Source: Siderastrea siderea
Lineage: Eukaryota; Cnidaria; Anthozoa; Scleractinia; Rhizangiidae
NCBI GenBank assembly: GCA_964030785.1
Contig: OZ034968.1
Span: 32,060,686 to 32,124,685, forward strand
Length of the DNA stretch: 64,000 nucleotides
Direction: 5' to 3'
Position 1 is the first letter of the stretch. Every line of letters starts with the position of its first letter. Positions 1 through 10,784 of this stretch are shown here, in pieces. The translations under genes and the position numbers were made by a program. The notes beneath the pieces were generated by a model. That model was not told where the DNA came from, ran no database searches, and worked only from the letters and a program-made list of their open reading frames with translations.

Positions 1-327
1 AAGAGAAAATCATTTTACCTAAGGACCAGTGGGCGGTACCGGAATCGACCAAATTTTAATCGACCCAAGAAGTCAGGATTGGTATTCCTGGCCCAGTCGC
101 CATCTTACTGCTTCCGTCAAGACGAGTATAAGGTTCCAGGAACACGCGGGCGACAGTGCCAAAGAAATACTAACAAGGAAGACGATTGCGTTTTTATGTG
201 TTGCGGTCGCGGATACAGCAGAGAAGTATCGCTTAAGAAGAGATTCTGTCATTGTAAAAAAGGACCTAATGAGCCATGCAGCTGCAAAGTATGCACAGAC
301 GTGGTTATAGAGAACACGTGTCTGTAA
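1..327 (+). CDS. Wnt ligand, C-terminal part (5' part outside window)
   Basis: This is the C-terminal cysteine-rich end of a secreted Wnt glycoprotein, which signals through Frizzled/LRP receptors. The frame is open from base 1 to the TAA at 325-327. Diagnostic pieces in order are PKKSGLVFLAQSPSYC, GTRGRQC, MCCGRGY, FCHC, CSCKVCTDVV and a terminal NTCL, which is the invariant Wnt tail order. A possible acceptor (ttttacctaag) ends near base 21, so the last exon may start there instead of upstream. In most Wnts the FCHC pair is followed by FHWCC; here the spacer is KKGPNEP and the adjacent WCC is missing, with one cysteine displaced next to SCKVC. I did not assign a subfamily because the acylation site and N-terminal domain lie outside the window. 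Confidence in Wnt identity is high. Confidence 0.9.
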   Translation, partial: KRKSFYLRTSGRYRNRPNFNRPKKSGLVFLAQSPSYCFRQDEYKVPGTRGRQCQRNTNKEDDCVFMCCGRGYSREVSLKKRFCHCKKGPNEPCSCKVCTDVVIENTCL

Positions 328-900
328 TGACGAGATCGAGAAGTTGCTTTCTTTCCAAGTTTCTTTCATCACCTGTTTTCGTCTTTGTGTCAAAGACAGT
401 AAAACCAGGTAAAGAAAAACTAGTGCTCTACTGATTAAATCTCGTTTTAGGCCATGAGCTATGGGATAGCTACTCTTACTAAAAAGCTAACCAACTTAGA
501 GCGTTTTGTTGCTAAAGAGGCTTATCGTGACAATTGAAATCTTGTCGATGACCCACTAAAGCAAAAATAACTAATAAACAACTAAGAAATTAAGTTAAAC
601 AACTAAATAGGCCTACTTAAACGCCTCAAGTTTCAATATAAAGTACTTACTTACCTGAGGAGTCCTCAGACTTCAGAGATGACTTGTTTTGAATACCAGA
701 GATCACGAAATTAAGGCTGGACTACGTCAATGTAAGTAATGACTGCATGCATCTGTTCCATAGCTCATGGTTTGGCATATTTGAAATTTTATTTTGTGAT
801 CATATATGTCAAAGTACTTGAAGAATTTTAAGGACAGGTGCAAAAACGCCCAGGGTTAAGATGTTTCATGTTTCTTCAAGTAGTTTTTTAAGTCTAGCCT
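328..900. other. Wnt 3' flank, no gene seen
   Basis: AT-rich sequence after the Wnt stop codon, probably 3' UTR followed by intergenic DNA. I see no coding signature, RNA gene or clear repeat here. Confidence 0.5.
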
Positions 901-1491
901 AGATTGAATGAAGATTGCGAAGTGTCCATCGCTGTCAATGGCCTATCATGTTATAGCTTTTTCTTATTCGAGCGAGGAAAGGTCCTAGAATACTGAATGA
1001 GGAGAAACTCGAAATCAGTTTCAAGGACTGATTTCTAAATAAGGACTCTGATTAATACTAGTGTTTATTCACATCTGTTTAGATACAGGCAGTTGTACCT
1101 GTTTGAACAGACGCTGTGGACACATTAGCCAATGTAAACACTCAACGTCTTGTTGATTACAAGCAACTGATATTAAATAGAACCGACATGTCCTCTATAA
1201 CTCAATGCAAAGGATCTGCTTATTGACTATACAAGTGATCCGACGACTGGACAAACGTAACTGGACAGTCATACCGACATGGTATGAGGTCAGCTTCATT
1301 GTTCACGATCAATTGATCATAACAGTACACTCAAAGAAAATAGCGAATTGCAACAGATCAAGCCATGTGAACGGCTTAACCAGGTCACGTGACTACACCT
1401 AAAGCAGCACAGGGGGTTGGACTCGGTTTGTGTACTGCGTCAGTCTATTCCCCCTGCTATTAATTCTAGCGGGGCATTGGATATACTACAT
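901..1491 (+). repeat. Repeat block A (also at 10,785 and 14,639)
   Basis: This block recurs in the same orientation at about 10,785-11,380 and 14,639-15,234, inside the two complete GPCR tandem units. It starts agattgaatgaagattgcga and ends ggggcattggatata...catttaa. In the GPCR units it continues through TTAA directly into block C (reverse orientation). Here it is cut at TTAA (1492-1495) and followed by repeat B. The GPCR units therefore appear to preserve the uninterrupted site. Confidence 0.8.
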
Positions 1492-2337
1492 TTAAGTGGC
1501 ATTCTCGCTAAAAGCGGTCCACTCGATTTCGCAACCAAAAATAGTTTTCCTTTATTTTTTGTTTGTGAAAAGGGTTTGGGACACGTGTATCAAAACCACT
1601 TTATTTATTTTCCAATTCTTTATTTTTGCTTTGCTACAAGCCAAAAACCAATTTTGCCCGCAACGGGGTTTCCGACGGTGATCGAAAGGCTGAAATTTAT
1701 GGATTTTGAGAGGCGCGCCACGGCCAATTAGATGCAGTTTGCTAAATCTTCCTTCGACCTAGTCTCTAAGGTAGATCGACTTAGTTCACAGCACGCCAGG
1801 TAAAGTTAAAGACAACCTACTCTGAAGCCTCTAATGAGATCCCAAAAATGGGCCAAATACAAGAAACAATTTCGCATCGTTTGCGGCCTAAACTTGGATT
1901 AAAAAACAACATCACAGCAAAGTTCTTACCTTATTTAATCAATTTGTAAGCTCAAACGTGCGGGTATCTCCCTGGATCACAAGCGAAAACAGGTTAGAAC
2001 TCCGCCATTGACAGCGTGTTAACATAAATATCGCTGATGTCAAAGGTCACTGACATATTCCTAGAACTTGGCAAAAATACATTTTTCGGGGATGCTAATC
2101 CGTTGCTGTCCACCAAAATGAATGTCTGTAGCTTCCTTTAATGCTCGTACATCCAATGTTAATCCAGAGCAGGATGAAAGTTGCGTTAAGTTGATAAATA
2201 TTCATGGAGGGTGACGCTCAACAACGTAAACAACGTCGGGTATCGTAGTTGATTCAAATTTTCTGCTCCTCAAGGAATACAAAACATTTTCAAGATCCCC
2301 AGAAAAAGAAAAGACGTTATGTAGTTGAACTCTAACA

Positions 2338-4609
2338 ATGAATTTAGACTGTTCAACACCTCCTGCAACTTGGACGCGATCGAGGCAGAAAAATATAACT
2401 TGAAAAGTTGCAATGAAAATCGTGTTAGTAGTCCAGACTCACCTGCCGCCAGAAGGTGAAATGAAATTATTTTCGACTAAGTCGCCTGAGTTTCCGTTAT
2501 AGCCTTGGTTCTAGTCGTTCGGAAATGGACTGTAGGAATCTTCTTTTGAGTAGAAATTGTGAAGTTCGCAGTAGTTAGAATAACTGATCTCAGAAGACTT
2601 GGGACGACCCTGACAAGATTCTTGGAGTTTACTTACGTCACAATTTGTCACACAATCTTATCAACGTCGCGCGACTAACTTAGTAGCAGGCGAAAACAGA
2701 AATTAAAAAAATCCTTTGCGCCTTAGGCGCTGTGCACTTTATGATAATTTATGGAAAGTGGTTAACAGTTTTCATCTGGCAAGTGTGATAAAAGAAGTGC
2801 GAGCATTAGCGCTCACCAAAAATATATAGAGGATTTTACGCGGCGGCGCGAAGATAGGTTTTTTTTTTTCGAGTGGTAAAATATTGTCTATTGTCCGCTT
2901 TGGGCAGCACGACAAGACAGCAACATCAGAAGGTTTGTATGAAAGACGTGACTGGCACTAGAATCCAAGCTATCAGCAGTGACGTTTTATACAGGGAGGC
3001 TCTGCCCCTAGGCTCAAACCCTTACCCTTTAATATACCGGTTTTTTTTTCACCCAAATGGCACCCCTTTCATAACCTAGAGCGAGAATGTAGCCCTTTTT
3101 GATACACTTGTTTATGCCTCAAGGATAAGCTAAAACGCTAGAATAACCTATTGTCGCGACGTTTGTATCTGGGCTTTCAGTCGCCCTGGGTCGGTTCGGC
3201 TAAAGGCCCTCCGCAACTTTCGTGTGTTTCGCGTTGTTATTTTTGCCAGAATTTGGCACCCATTTATATACTTAACTTTAGCTGCTGTCTCTTTTACTTA
3301 GCAGCGCACTTTGGTGATCCTTAACATACTTAATATACTAAGATAACGATTTTTCCAACCTTTCACTATGGTGCAGGCTCAAGAAAGTCACTTCCACCAT
3401 AGGAAGTGCCCCCCCCGCCCCCGGGGGGGGGACAGGGCAACAGAATTGAAAAGTGTTCATGAAGTAACAAAAGAATTGTGCGACATGGGGAGGGCACTTC
3501 AGAAACCAAGAGGGGGAGGATCGAGTTTTTTGGACTGAGAGGGTAAAAGAGTACCCCAGAACGCGATTTGATATTGGCGAGGAAAGACTGCGAAAAGCTG
3601 ATTTAGTACAGGTGGCAGCGGACATGACAATGGCCAGAGAAACAGTTGGAGGGAGAAGATTTAAGAGAACTGAATGAATTACCAAGGTTCAGGTGTAACT
3701 AACGAGTTTTTTTTTTAAGATTGGCATCAAGCAGAGGACTATGAGTATTATTACATAAATTTGATAAAAATGATGAAAGCCTCATGGAAGATGGATTGAA
3801 TTACCTAGATGAGAAGGAAAGGCAGAATACTATAGATGAGGTTGTAAGTCGCCAGCTGGGACGCAGTCACCCAATAACTTTTGATGGATATGACGTGTGC
3901 GAGCAAGTCAGGCTCAACACGTTACCTAAATTCAACGTCACCATGATTAAGGCCCTGAGTTCGCATTTTGAACTTCCCCATAAAACCAAGGAAGTGAAGG
4001 CCTCTTTATTAAGTAAGCCAAGAAACATGGTAGAATAATGTTCTTATTTTAAGTAGAGAACTGTCTGCAGTGTAAATGAGTTTGGAAGTTAAGTAATTTC
4101 TGACACTGAGGCCTTGAACTACAGAACCTATAGAAATCTACCCTGATCAGCATCAGATCCTTCGTGTTGAAGTACGCTTCTTCACGACCATAGAAAGCAT
4201 GCTATGCCGACAGCCTACTGCACTAACGAAACCTTGCTAAAAACTTTGTAATGTAGATGTCGGGAAAGGCCTTTGTTAAGGGTCTCCATTGTCAGTGTAG
4301 AGTTATTCCGTTCCATAAATTTAACTCGCATGCGCTTATAGATATCTACAATGTTTCGCACATTATATTCTATCTGCGGTACTTTTCAGGTTAGAAAAAA
4401 TTTCATTGCGTTTACTAGAAAACGCACTCTGGTCAAACTTGTCAAAAAAGCGCCTCGCTTTTCATTTATTGTCATTTCAGGATTGAATAAATTCTAAGCG
4501 ATACCTATGCAATTGTTGGCTCGCAGTCGTTGATTTCTTTTCTACGGCTGGTTTTGTTTCGCGGCCACCTACAATCTTCAAAATGATTTATTTATTACTA
4601 TAAAATAAC

Positions 4610-4649
<40 letters not shown>

Positions 4650-5577
4650 TTTAATAATATTAATAATATTTATTTAATGATGGATTTATTTTACGTAACT
4701 ACTCGTAAGTGTAGAAACGTTTTCTCTCTCAATTGCTTTTAAGAACAACTCACGTTTCCTACTATATTTGAAACGGTTTTAATTCATATTTGACCTTGTA
4801 CCATGCGTTTTGACGTATTCCTCTTTATGACACAGGCAGGAGTGTTTTAGTGGAAAATAGTTCACACGAAACTACATCCGGGACTCGCATGGCGTATTTT
4901 CCATATCCTCACTGGTGAGGGTATTGATGACGTCATTTTCCGCTCTTCCACCGTTGTTTGTGCAAAAATACTCTTGTCTATATAATAAAAAAGAAATTAC
5001 GCGGTGGCTTGAATATATGAATTTCACTTTCTTGTGGTACGAGACAACATTTTACCACTCGATAACAAATGATTCTTATCCTCGCACCGCCGTGTAATAT
5101 CCTCTATATATTTTGGGTGAACGCCAGTGCGTCCCTTCACGCTCGCACTGTTCACACTTGCCAGATGAAAACTGTTAACCACTTTCCATAAATTATCATA
5201 AAGTGCCCAACGCCTAAAGCGCGAGGGATTCTAAGGTAGTCGCGCGACGTTGATAAGATTGTGTGACAAATTTTGACGTAAGTAAACTCCAAGAATCTTG
5301 TTAGGGTCGACCCAAGTCTTCTGAGATCAGTAATTCTAACTACTGCAAACTTTAAAATTTCTACTCAAAAGAAGATTTCTACAGTCCATTACCGAACGAC
5401 TAGAACCAAGGCTATAACGGAAACTCAGGCGACTTAGTCGAAAATAATTTCATTTCATCTTCTGGCGGCAGGTGAGTCTGGACTACTAACACGATTTTCG
5501 TTGCAACTTTTCAAATTATATTTTCCTGCCTCGATTGCGTCCAAGTTGCGGGAGGTGTTGAACAGTCTAAATTCACG
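2338..5577. mobile_element. Fold-back segment with about 540-bp inverted arms
   Basis: The left arm (about 2338-2890) is matched by the reverse complement of the right arm (about 5040-5577). The outermost matching piece starts tgaatttagactgttcaaca on the left and its complement ends the right arm. The arms are diverged, with small indels. The spacer (2890-5040) holds an (AAT)n tract near 4607-4650, a G/C tract at 3410-3432 and one short ORF (3784-4038), with no transposase seen. It is either an insertion into repeat B or an internal part of B that was deleted from copy 2; the sequence alone does not decide. Confidence 0.7.
3784..4038 (+). CDS. Small hypothetical ORF inside the fold-back segment
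   Basis: An 84-residue ATG-initiated frame. Its C-terminal half (FNVTMIKALSSHFELP, then KEVKASLLSK) weakly resembles a SAP-type helix-extended-loop-helix, a DNA-binding fold. I do not recognise a family. Its position between inverted arms suggests a fragment captured by a mobile element. It may not be expressed. Confidence 0.25.
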   Translation: MEDGLNYLDEKERQNTIDEVVSRQLGRSHPITFDGYDVCEQVRLNTLPKFNVTMIKALSSHFELPHKTKEVKASLLSKPRNMVE

Positions 5578-5599
5578 GGAGAGTTGAAAACACTGACCC

Positions 5600-5697
5600 C
5601 CCGGTCCGCGGACTACCCACTGACCCCGACTCCGCGGACTACCCTATGGACTACTCCGCGGACTACCCTATGGACTACCCCTACGGACTACCCTCAA
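5600..5697 (+). repeat. ggactaccc minisatellite, copy 1
   Basis: Short tandem repeat with core cggactaccc and variable 2-6 base spacers, about seven repeats. The same array occurs at 7508-7597 in copy 2 of repeat B. Confidence 0.8.
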
Positions 5698-5890
5698 TAA
5701 TCGACCAAATTTACTTTTACCTACCTGCGCTACCTACGCGATCGTGAACAGCCACCATCTTGCTTTTGCCCGTTTCCTTATTGCAACCTAACTTCGCGCC
5801 CAGTACTTCTCGATCCTCCACCTAGGAGACTTCTCGGCGAGTTGTATTCAAAAATGGCGACTTCCAAAATTGGCTCCGTCTCCTGGCATG

Positions 5891-5968
5891 GTAGTCTCCT
5901 ACGCAGCCGTTTTTAATGGCGTCACGCAACGCTCCCCCGCCACTAAAAACGGCTGTGTAGGAGACTAC
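5891..5968. mobile_element. 78-bp MITE-like hairpin
   Basis: The terminal inverted repeat begins gtagtctcctacgcagccgt and its complement ends the element at gagactac; the arms enclose gcgtcacgcaacgctcc. I recall this class of small palindrome as abundant in anthozoan genomes (from memory, no search run). No coding capacity. Confidence 0.7.
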
Positions 5969-6172
5969 TGCCGTGGGTGTTGGGTTATAAATTTTTAAGA
6001 TGGACATCGATTGACTGATTTTATGAAATATGAGCTGTCATCGGCTGGCACGTATTGCACGAGGGACTGATGATATCGCTGATGTCATCCATCATGCAGG
6101 TGAGAACTATATACAAGCGCAAGACCCACGGGTCAATCTTAAACACTATTTTATTATCGTTTTGTTTTAAAG

Positions 6173-6600
6173 GTATAAGACATCAATTATTCATGAAAAA
6201 GATATAATTTACTGTTATCGTAACACGTATACTGGTAAGGCCTCATATCATTGCCTTAAGTTGGTTTCTGAGTCCTTTTCTTTAACGACTTGTATGTTAA
6301 CAAATCACATGTTAACTCCATCAACTTTATGAACTTCATCTTGATTCAGTAGTCTTTATACTACCTTTAAACAAAGTATGAATAATCTGTACTTATGTAT
6401 TGTAAATGTAGTATTAATAATCTGCAGTTATACATAACAGAACTTCAAATTATCCTGATTTTTTTTAATGCAACAGAGTTATCCGTTTTTGTTATCATGG
6501 CTCAGTCAATTCAACTATATCTGCATTTCCCTTGAGCATTAAACTTCCGTAGGTAATACCAATGCTTGTTAGTCAAGCTGTAATCAACCTTAAATTTTAA
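6173..6600 (-). repeat. Repeat block C, inverted relative to the GPCR units
   Basis: The reverse complement of about 11,381-11,808 and 15,235-15,662. In the GPCR units the block lies just downstream of each receptor stop codon. Here it is flipped and ends in TTAA (6597-6600), directly followed by copy 2 of repeat B. This places an inversion breakpoint near 6170, with the matching one just left of the first receptor. Confidence 0.8.
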
Positions 6601-7720
6601 CTGGCATTCTCGTTAAAAGCGGTCCACTCGATTTCGCAACCAAAAATAATTTTCCTTTATTTTTTGTTTGTGAAAAGGGCTTGGTACACATGTATCAAAA
6701 CCACTTTATTTATTTTCCAATACTTTATTTTTGCTTTGCTACAAGCCAAAAACCAATTTTACCCGCAACGGGGTTTCCGGCGGTGATCGAAAGGCTGAAA
6801 TTTATGGATTTTGAGAGGCGCGTACGGCCAATTAGATGCAGTTTGCGAAATTTTGCTTCGACCTAGTATCTAAGGTAGATCGAGTTAGTTCACAGACAAA
6901 ATGTGGAAAAAGGTGATAAATTTTTGAACACGCCAGGTAAAGTTAAAGACAACCTACTCTGAAGCCTCTAATGAGATCCCAAAAATGGGCCAAATACAAG
7001 AAACAATTTCGCATCGTTTGCGGCCTAAATTGGATTTAAAAAACAACATCACAGCAAAGTTCTTACCTTATTTAATCAATTTGTAAGCTCAAACGTGCGG
7101 GTATCTCCCTGGATCACAAGGGAAAACAGGTTAGAACTCCGCCATTGACAGCGTGTTAACATAAATATCTCTCGTGTCAAGGGTCACTGACATATTCCTA
7201 GAACTTGGCAAAAATACATTTTTCGGGGATGCTAATCCGTTGCTGCCCGTAAAAATAAATGTCTATAGCTTCCTTTAATGCTCGTACATCCAATATTAAT
7301 CCAGAACAGGATGAAAGTTGCGTTAAGTTGATAAATATTCATGGCCGGTAACGCTCGACAAAGTAAACAACGTCGGGCATCGTAGTTGATTACGGGAATA
7401 CAAGGAATACAAGGCTCCTCAAGGCTCCTCAAGGAATACAAAACATTTTCAAGATCCCTAGAAAAAGAAGAGACGTTATGTAGTTGAACTCTAACAGTGA
7501 ATTTAGGGGACGGACTACCCACTGACCCCGACTCTGCGGACTACCCAACGGACTAGTCCGTGGACTACCCTACGGACTACCCCTGCGGACTACCCTAAAT
7601 AATCAACCAAATTTACTTTTACGGGGGAAAGAGATACAACAAACCTACCTGCGCTACCTACGCGGTCATAAACAGCAGCCATCTTGCTATTCACCCGTTT
7701 CCTCGACCCAGTCTTTTTTC
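6601..7720 (+). repeat. Repeat B, copy 2 (uninterrupted)
   Basis: Starts ctggcattctcgttaaaagc right after TTAA and follows copy 1 with a roughly 30-bp insertion near 6895 and point differences. It passes directly from tgaatttag (about 7505) into the ggactaccc array, skipping the 3.2-kb segment of copy 1, and ends near ccatcttgct...cccgtttcc. Confidence 0.75.
7508..7597 (+). repeat. ggactaccc minisatellite, copy 2
   Basis: Same core repeat as 5600-5697, with about six copies and diverged spacers. Confidence 0.8.
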
Positions 7721-7970
7721 AGTCTCGGCCCATTCTTCAACACGCCGGTGGATGTTCGGTAAGCGTTAGGTGAATATTAATCGTTTTAATATTTTTCAAA
7801 TGTTTGCCGTCGACATTACCATTTGCTGGAAAGCAGTTCTTTTAAACCTTCCTTACTGATAACACGAGTAAGTGTTAGCTGGCATGTATACCAGATAACA
7901 GTTCGAGGCTATAAGTAACATCTTGCACTGTAAGTTTCATTCCACATTAAATGTCTTTAAGTTCCTTGAG

Positions 7971-8975
7971 TTAACTGTCTTTGCAGATACAACAACAAAT
8001 AGAACTCAGTTCTCGTTTAATGTCCTTTTTCAGTAAAGCATAAACAAGTGGATTAATAGCAGAATTCACGAAAATCATCAAATCAGATATCCTGAAAAGG
8101 CCATCATTTATAACACACAACTCTAATTTGTTGCAAAAGGAAATAACGGTGTCAAAGGACCAACACAAAACAAAAAGACCGATAACACATCCTAACACCG
8201 CAATACTGGAACCCTCCGATCTTCTTTCCCCTGTGCTTAGCTGTGAAGCATTAGAAATTCTTTTGCCTGTTGTTGTTGGTATTTCTAAAGCACTATTTCG
8301 CTCACCAACGTCAGTGTTTGCGCTGTTGTACTCAAGCTGTGTTCTTTGTGTCGCTACCTGTCGTGCATGTCTTCTTGCAGTGCAAAAGATGTGAGCGTAC
8401 ATGGTTGGCATGACAACAGTGGGGACGACTTCGAACGCAGTAATAACAATAAAAGCGTGAACTTTTGTTGCCACGTCCCTGATATCCTCAGAGGGTGAAA
8501 ACATCCAGAAAAGGGGAGAGAAGGACAACAATCCTGGTAATACCCAAGATAACAATATAGCACAAAATATTCGCCTGGATGTCGCATGAGATGGATAACG
8601 AAGCGGATATACAATCGATATATAACGGTCTATTGTCATCACAAATAAACTTGCTATTGAGACTAACGTGAACAGGTTAAAAAACATGTTAAACGTAGTA
8701 ATATTACAGCCAGACCAGTAGTGGCAAATGATGAAAAACATTGGAAGAAATAAGCCAACAAAAAAATCCGCCAACGCAAGAGATACTACAAAGTAGTTAG
8801 TAACCACATGAAGTCGCCTTTTGGTGCAAATGAGATGGATTACCATCCCATTTCCCGTTACAGCAACGAATGCTATGAACGATGCGAGGATGATGTAATA
8901 CAGAGGAAGCGGCGGGCCTGAGATACCATTCGCTGTTGGCGAGACGAATTCAGTCTGAGTCTTGTTTTCCGCCAT
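7971..8975 (-). CDS. Class A (rhodopsin-like) orphan GPCR, copy 1
   Basis: A complete, intronless 334-residue seven-transmembrane receptor at the cell surface. Landmarks are an N-glycosylation sequon NKT (4-6), GN in TM1 (N42), LALAD in TM2 (D70), a cysteine at the top of TM3 (C90), DRY (116-118), W144 in TM4, P190 in TM5, and NSAINPLVY in TM7 (N308, P309, Y312). Helix 8 is followed by a CCCIC palmitoylation-type cluster (327-331). Two features are odd: TM6 reads CWSF rather than CWxP, and extracellular loop 2 (about 159-172) has no cysteine, so the usual TM3-ECL2 disulfide cannot form. The third loop (about 205-255) is Ser/Thr-rich. The ligand is unknown; cnidarian-expanded class A receptors are the nearest group by motif. 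Confidence 0.93.
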   Translation of the reverse strand: MAENKTQTEFVSPTANGISGPPLPLYYIILASFIAFVAVTGNGMVIHLICTKRRLHVVTNYFVVSLALADFFVGLFLPMFFIICHYWSGCNITTFNMFFNLFTLVSIASLFVMTIDRYISIVYPLRYPSHATSRRIFCAILLSWVLPGLLSFSPLFWMFSPSEDIRDVATKVHAFIVITAFEVVPTVVMPTMYAHIFCTARRHARQVATQRTQLEYNSANTDVGERNSALEIPTTTGKRISNASQLSTGERRSEGSSIAVLGCVIGLFVLCWSFDTVISFCNKLELCVINDGLFRISDLMIFVNSAINPLVYALLKKDIKRELSSICCCICKDS

Positions 8976-10784
8976 TAGAGACGACGCAAAAAGTTGTTAG
9001 TACTGGCGCAAAACACTGTTAGTTCTGTATTTGTAGACCACTTGATCTTTTTATCAGTTCATCTTCAATTTTAGCAAAGAACACGCAAAATAAAAAAGCA
9101 AAAAACTTTACGAATAGGCCTCAGTGTATGAAACCATATTAGCAATCCTCTCTAGAGTATAGCACTTTGGTTCCTTTTTTTTCTATTTCGTGGTCAATCC
9201 TTGGTAAGACAGCCTGCCGTTGTGATCGATCGATAAGAAGGAATCTTTCACCTACTATTTTCGTTAGCACTTTGAATTTGCACTTTTTATCACCTGCCCA
9301 ATAGCCATTATCATCCACCCTCTTTTACATGGTAATCACACTTCGATCATGACTAAGTTTGTAGAACTTTGAACCCATTCATCGTATTGTAATTAAAATT
9401 TAGTAATGTTGTGTGCACATAAAAAGTGTACACGTTTGACATAGAAAAAGAATTCGTTGATGCACCTTTTGTTTGAAATAGAAAACGAAATATTAAAAAT
9501 TCTGTTCTTTAAACACTTCAACACTTTAGCAGTTGACCTTTTTTCTTGAAAGACAGTTTTTTGAAAATTGTTAATATATTTCCCTATAAATTGACTTATT
9601 ATGTTAAATATCTTGTAAAAATTCAATTACTTCTTGTTATGTTATTTCAATGCCGCGATGTGTTAAATCTTTTTGAATGTGTTAGACAGTGTAGTTTAAA
9701 ACTATGGAAACCTCTTTCAATTTGAAGAGAATTTGGCGAACTTATTTTACGAGTGATAAAAAACAACGTTCCCTGCAAAATACAACTAACAAAAGCAAAC
9801 ATCAGGCTTTATCTCTTAGTTAAAACGTTTCAGCACTTTCCTTTTTCTCGTACAGCATTTTAAATTTATTCTTTCGGTTAATTAATTCTATACAGCTGTA
9901 CGAGCGCTAAGACCTCTACCGATACCACAATCTACAACAGATGAACAAAAGCAAACATCAGGCTTTATCTCTTAGTTAAAACGTTTCAGCACTTTCCTTT
10001 TTCTCGTTCAGCATTTTAAATTTGTTCTTTTGGTTAATTAATTCTATATAGCTGTACGAGCGCTAAGACCTCTACCAACGCTAAGCGATAATTAGGTGAG
10101 ACAGGTGTATTTCACTTGAGAAAAAGAAGTCAAACAAAACAAAAGAAAAACAGGCGACGAACTAAAATTGCATTTCAAGAAAAGAAGGTAACATTAGTGC
10201 TTCCTTTGATAAGATGCCTCATTCATCCGATACCGCTATCTACAACTGTGTGAATTTTTGAATTGTTGTGAAAATTTAGTTCTTTTGCAGTCCGTATCTC
10301 TACGTTTGTCACTATGCACTATTAATGAAGTTGGGGACTCATCAAAGAACTGCCGACATGATAGCCCCGAATCCTAACAGCTTGTTTGTATCGTCTTTCG
10401 ATTAACTTCGGTTTTTGGCCTGTTTAGACAAAAAAATACGTAAGGAAATCCCCATTACTAGAAAAAGTAGAAAAAAGCACTAACTATAAGTAGAAAAAAG
10501 CACTGACCAGAATTTGTCGACACTCACTATGTAGCGGCCAGTTTTTATTAACGCTTAAAAGCGTTAACATGGCATTGGGATGATAAATATCCGCTGATAA
10601 AAATTCAATTAAAGAGAAGTTTGTCTTAGAGCAACAGTCACTTATCGTTACGATTCTTACTGTTACTATTTCATTTGCAAAGCCACTGGGAGCAAAACTC
10701 TTAGAAAGGGAAATGAATCATGTTTGGAAGTTCCAGCATAACAATAAAAAAAAACATTTATCTAGCACAATTTCATACAAAAAC
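8976..10784. other. Upstream spacer of receptor 1, no gene
   Basis: Probable promoter and 5' flank of the receptor, very AT-rich. It contains one and a half copies of the 332-bp repeat (from 9791, with a 156-bp short copy first). An AT-rich frame at 9393-9626 recurs in all three units but has no protein signature. Confidence 0.5.

Larger units (their letters stand above)
1496..5790 (+). repeat. Repeat B, copy 1, interrupted by an inverted-repeat segment
   Basis: Sequence starting gtggcattctcgctaaaagc right after TTAA at 1492-1495. It matches copy 2 (from 6601) through about 2345, then resumes at about 5600 through about 5790. The 3.2-kb stretch between (2338-5577) is absent from copy 2. No coding capacity is recognisable in the shared part. 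The TTAA at the edge and the paired copy suggest one arm of a TTAA-targeting element with very long inverted arms. Confidence 0.65.

Noticed and set aside
73..393. 106-codon minus-strand frame opposite the Wnt exon
   Set aside because: Shadow of the Wnt coding strand; no motif.
9393..9626. 77-codon frame recurring in each GPCR unit
   Set aside because: AT-rich, conserved only because the units are recent duplicates; no coding signature.
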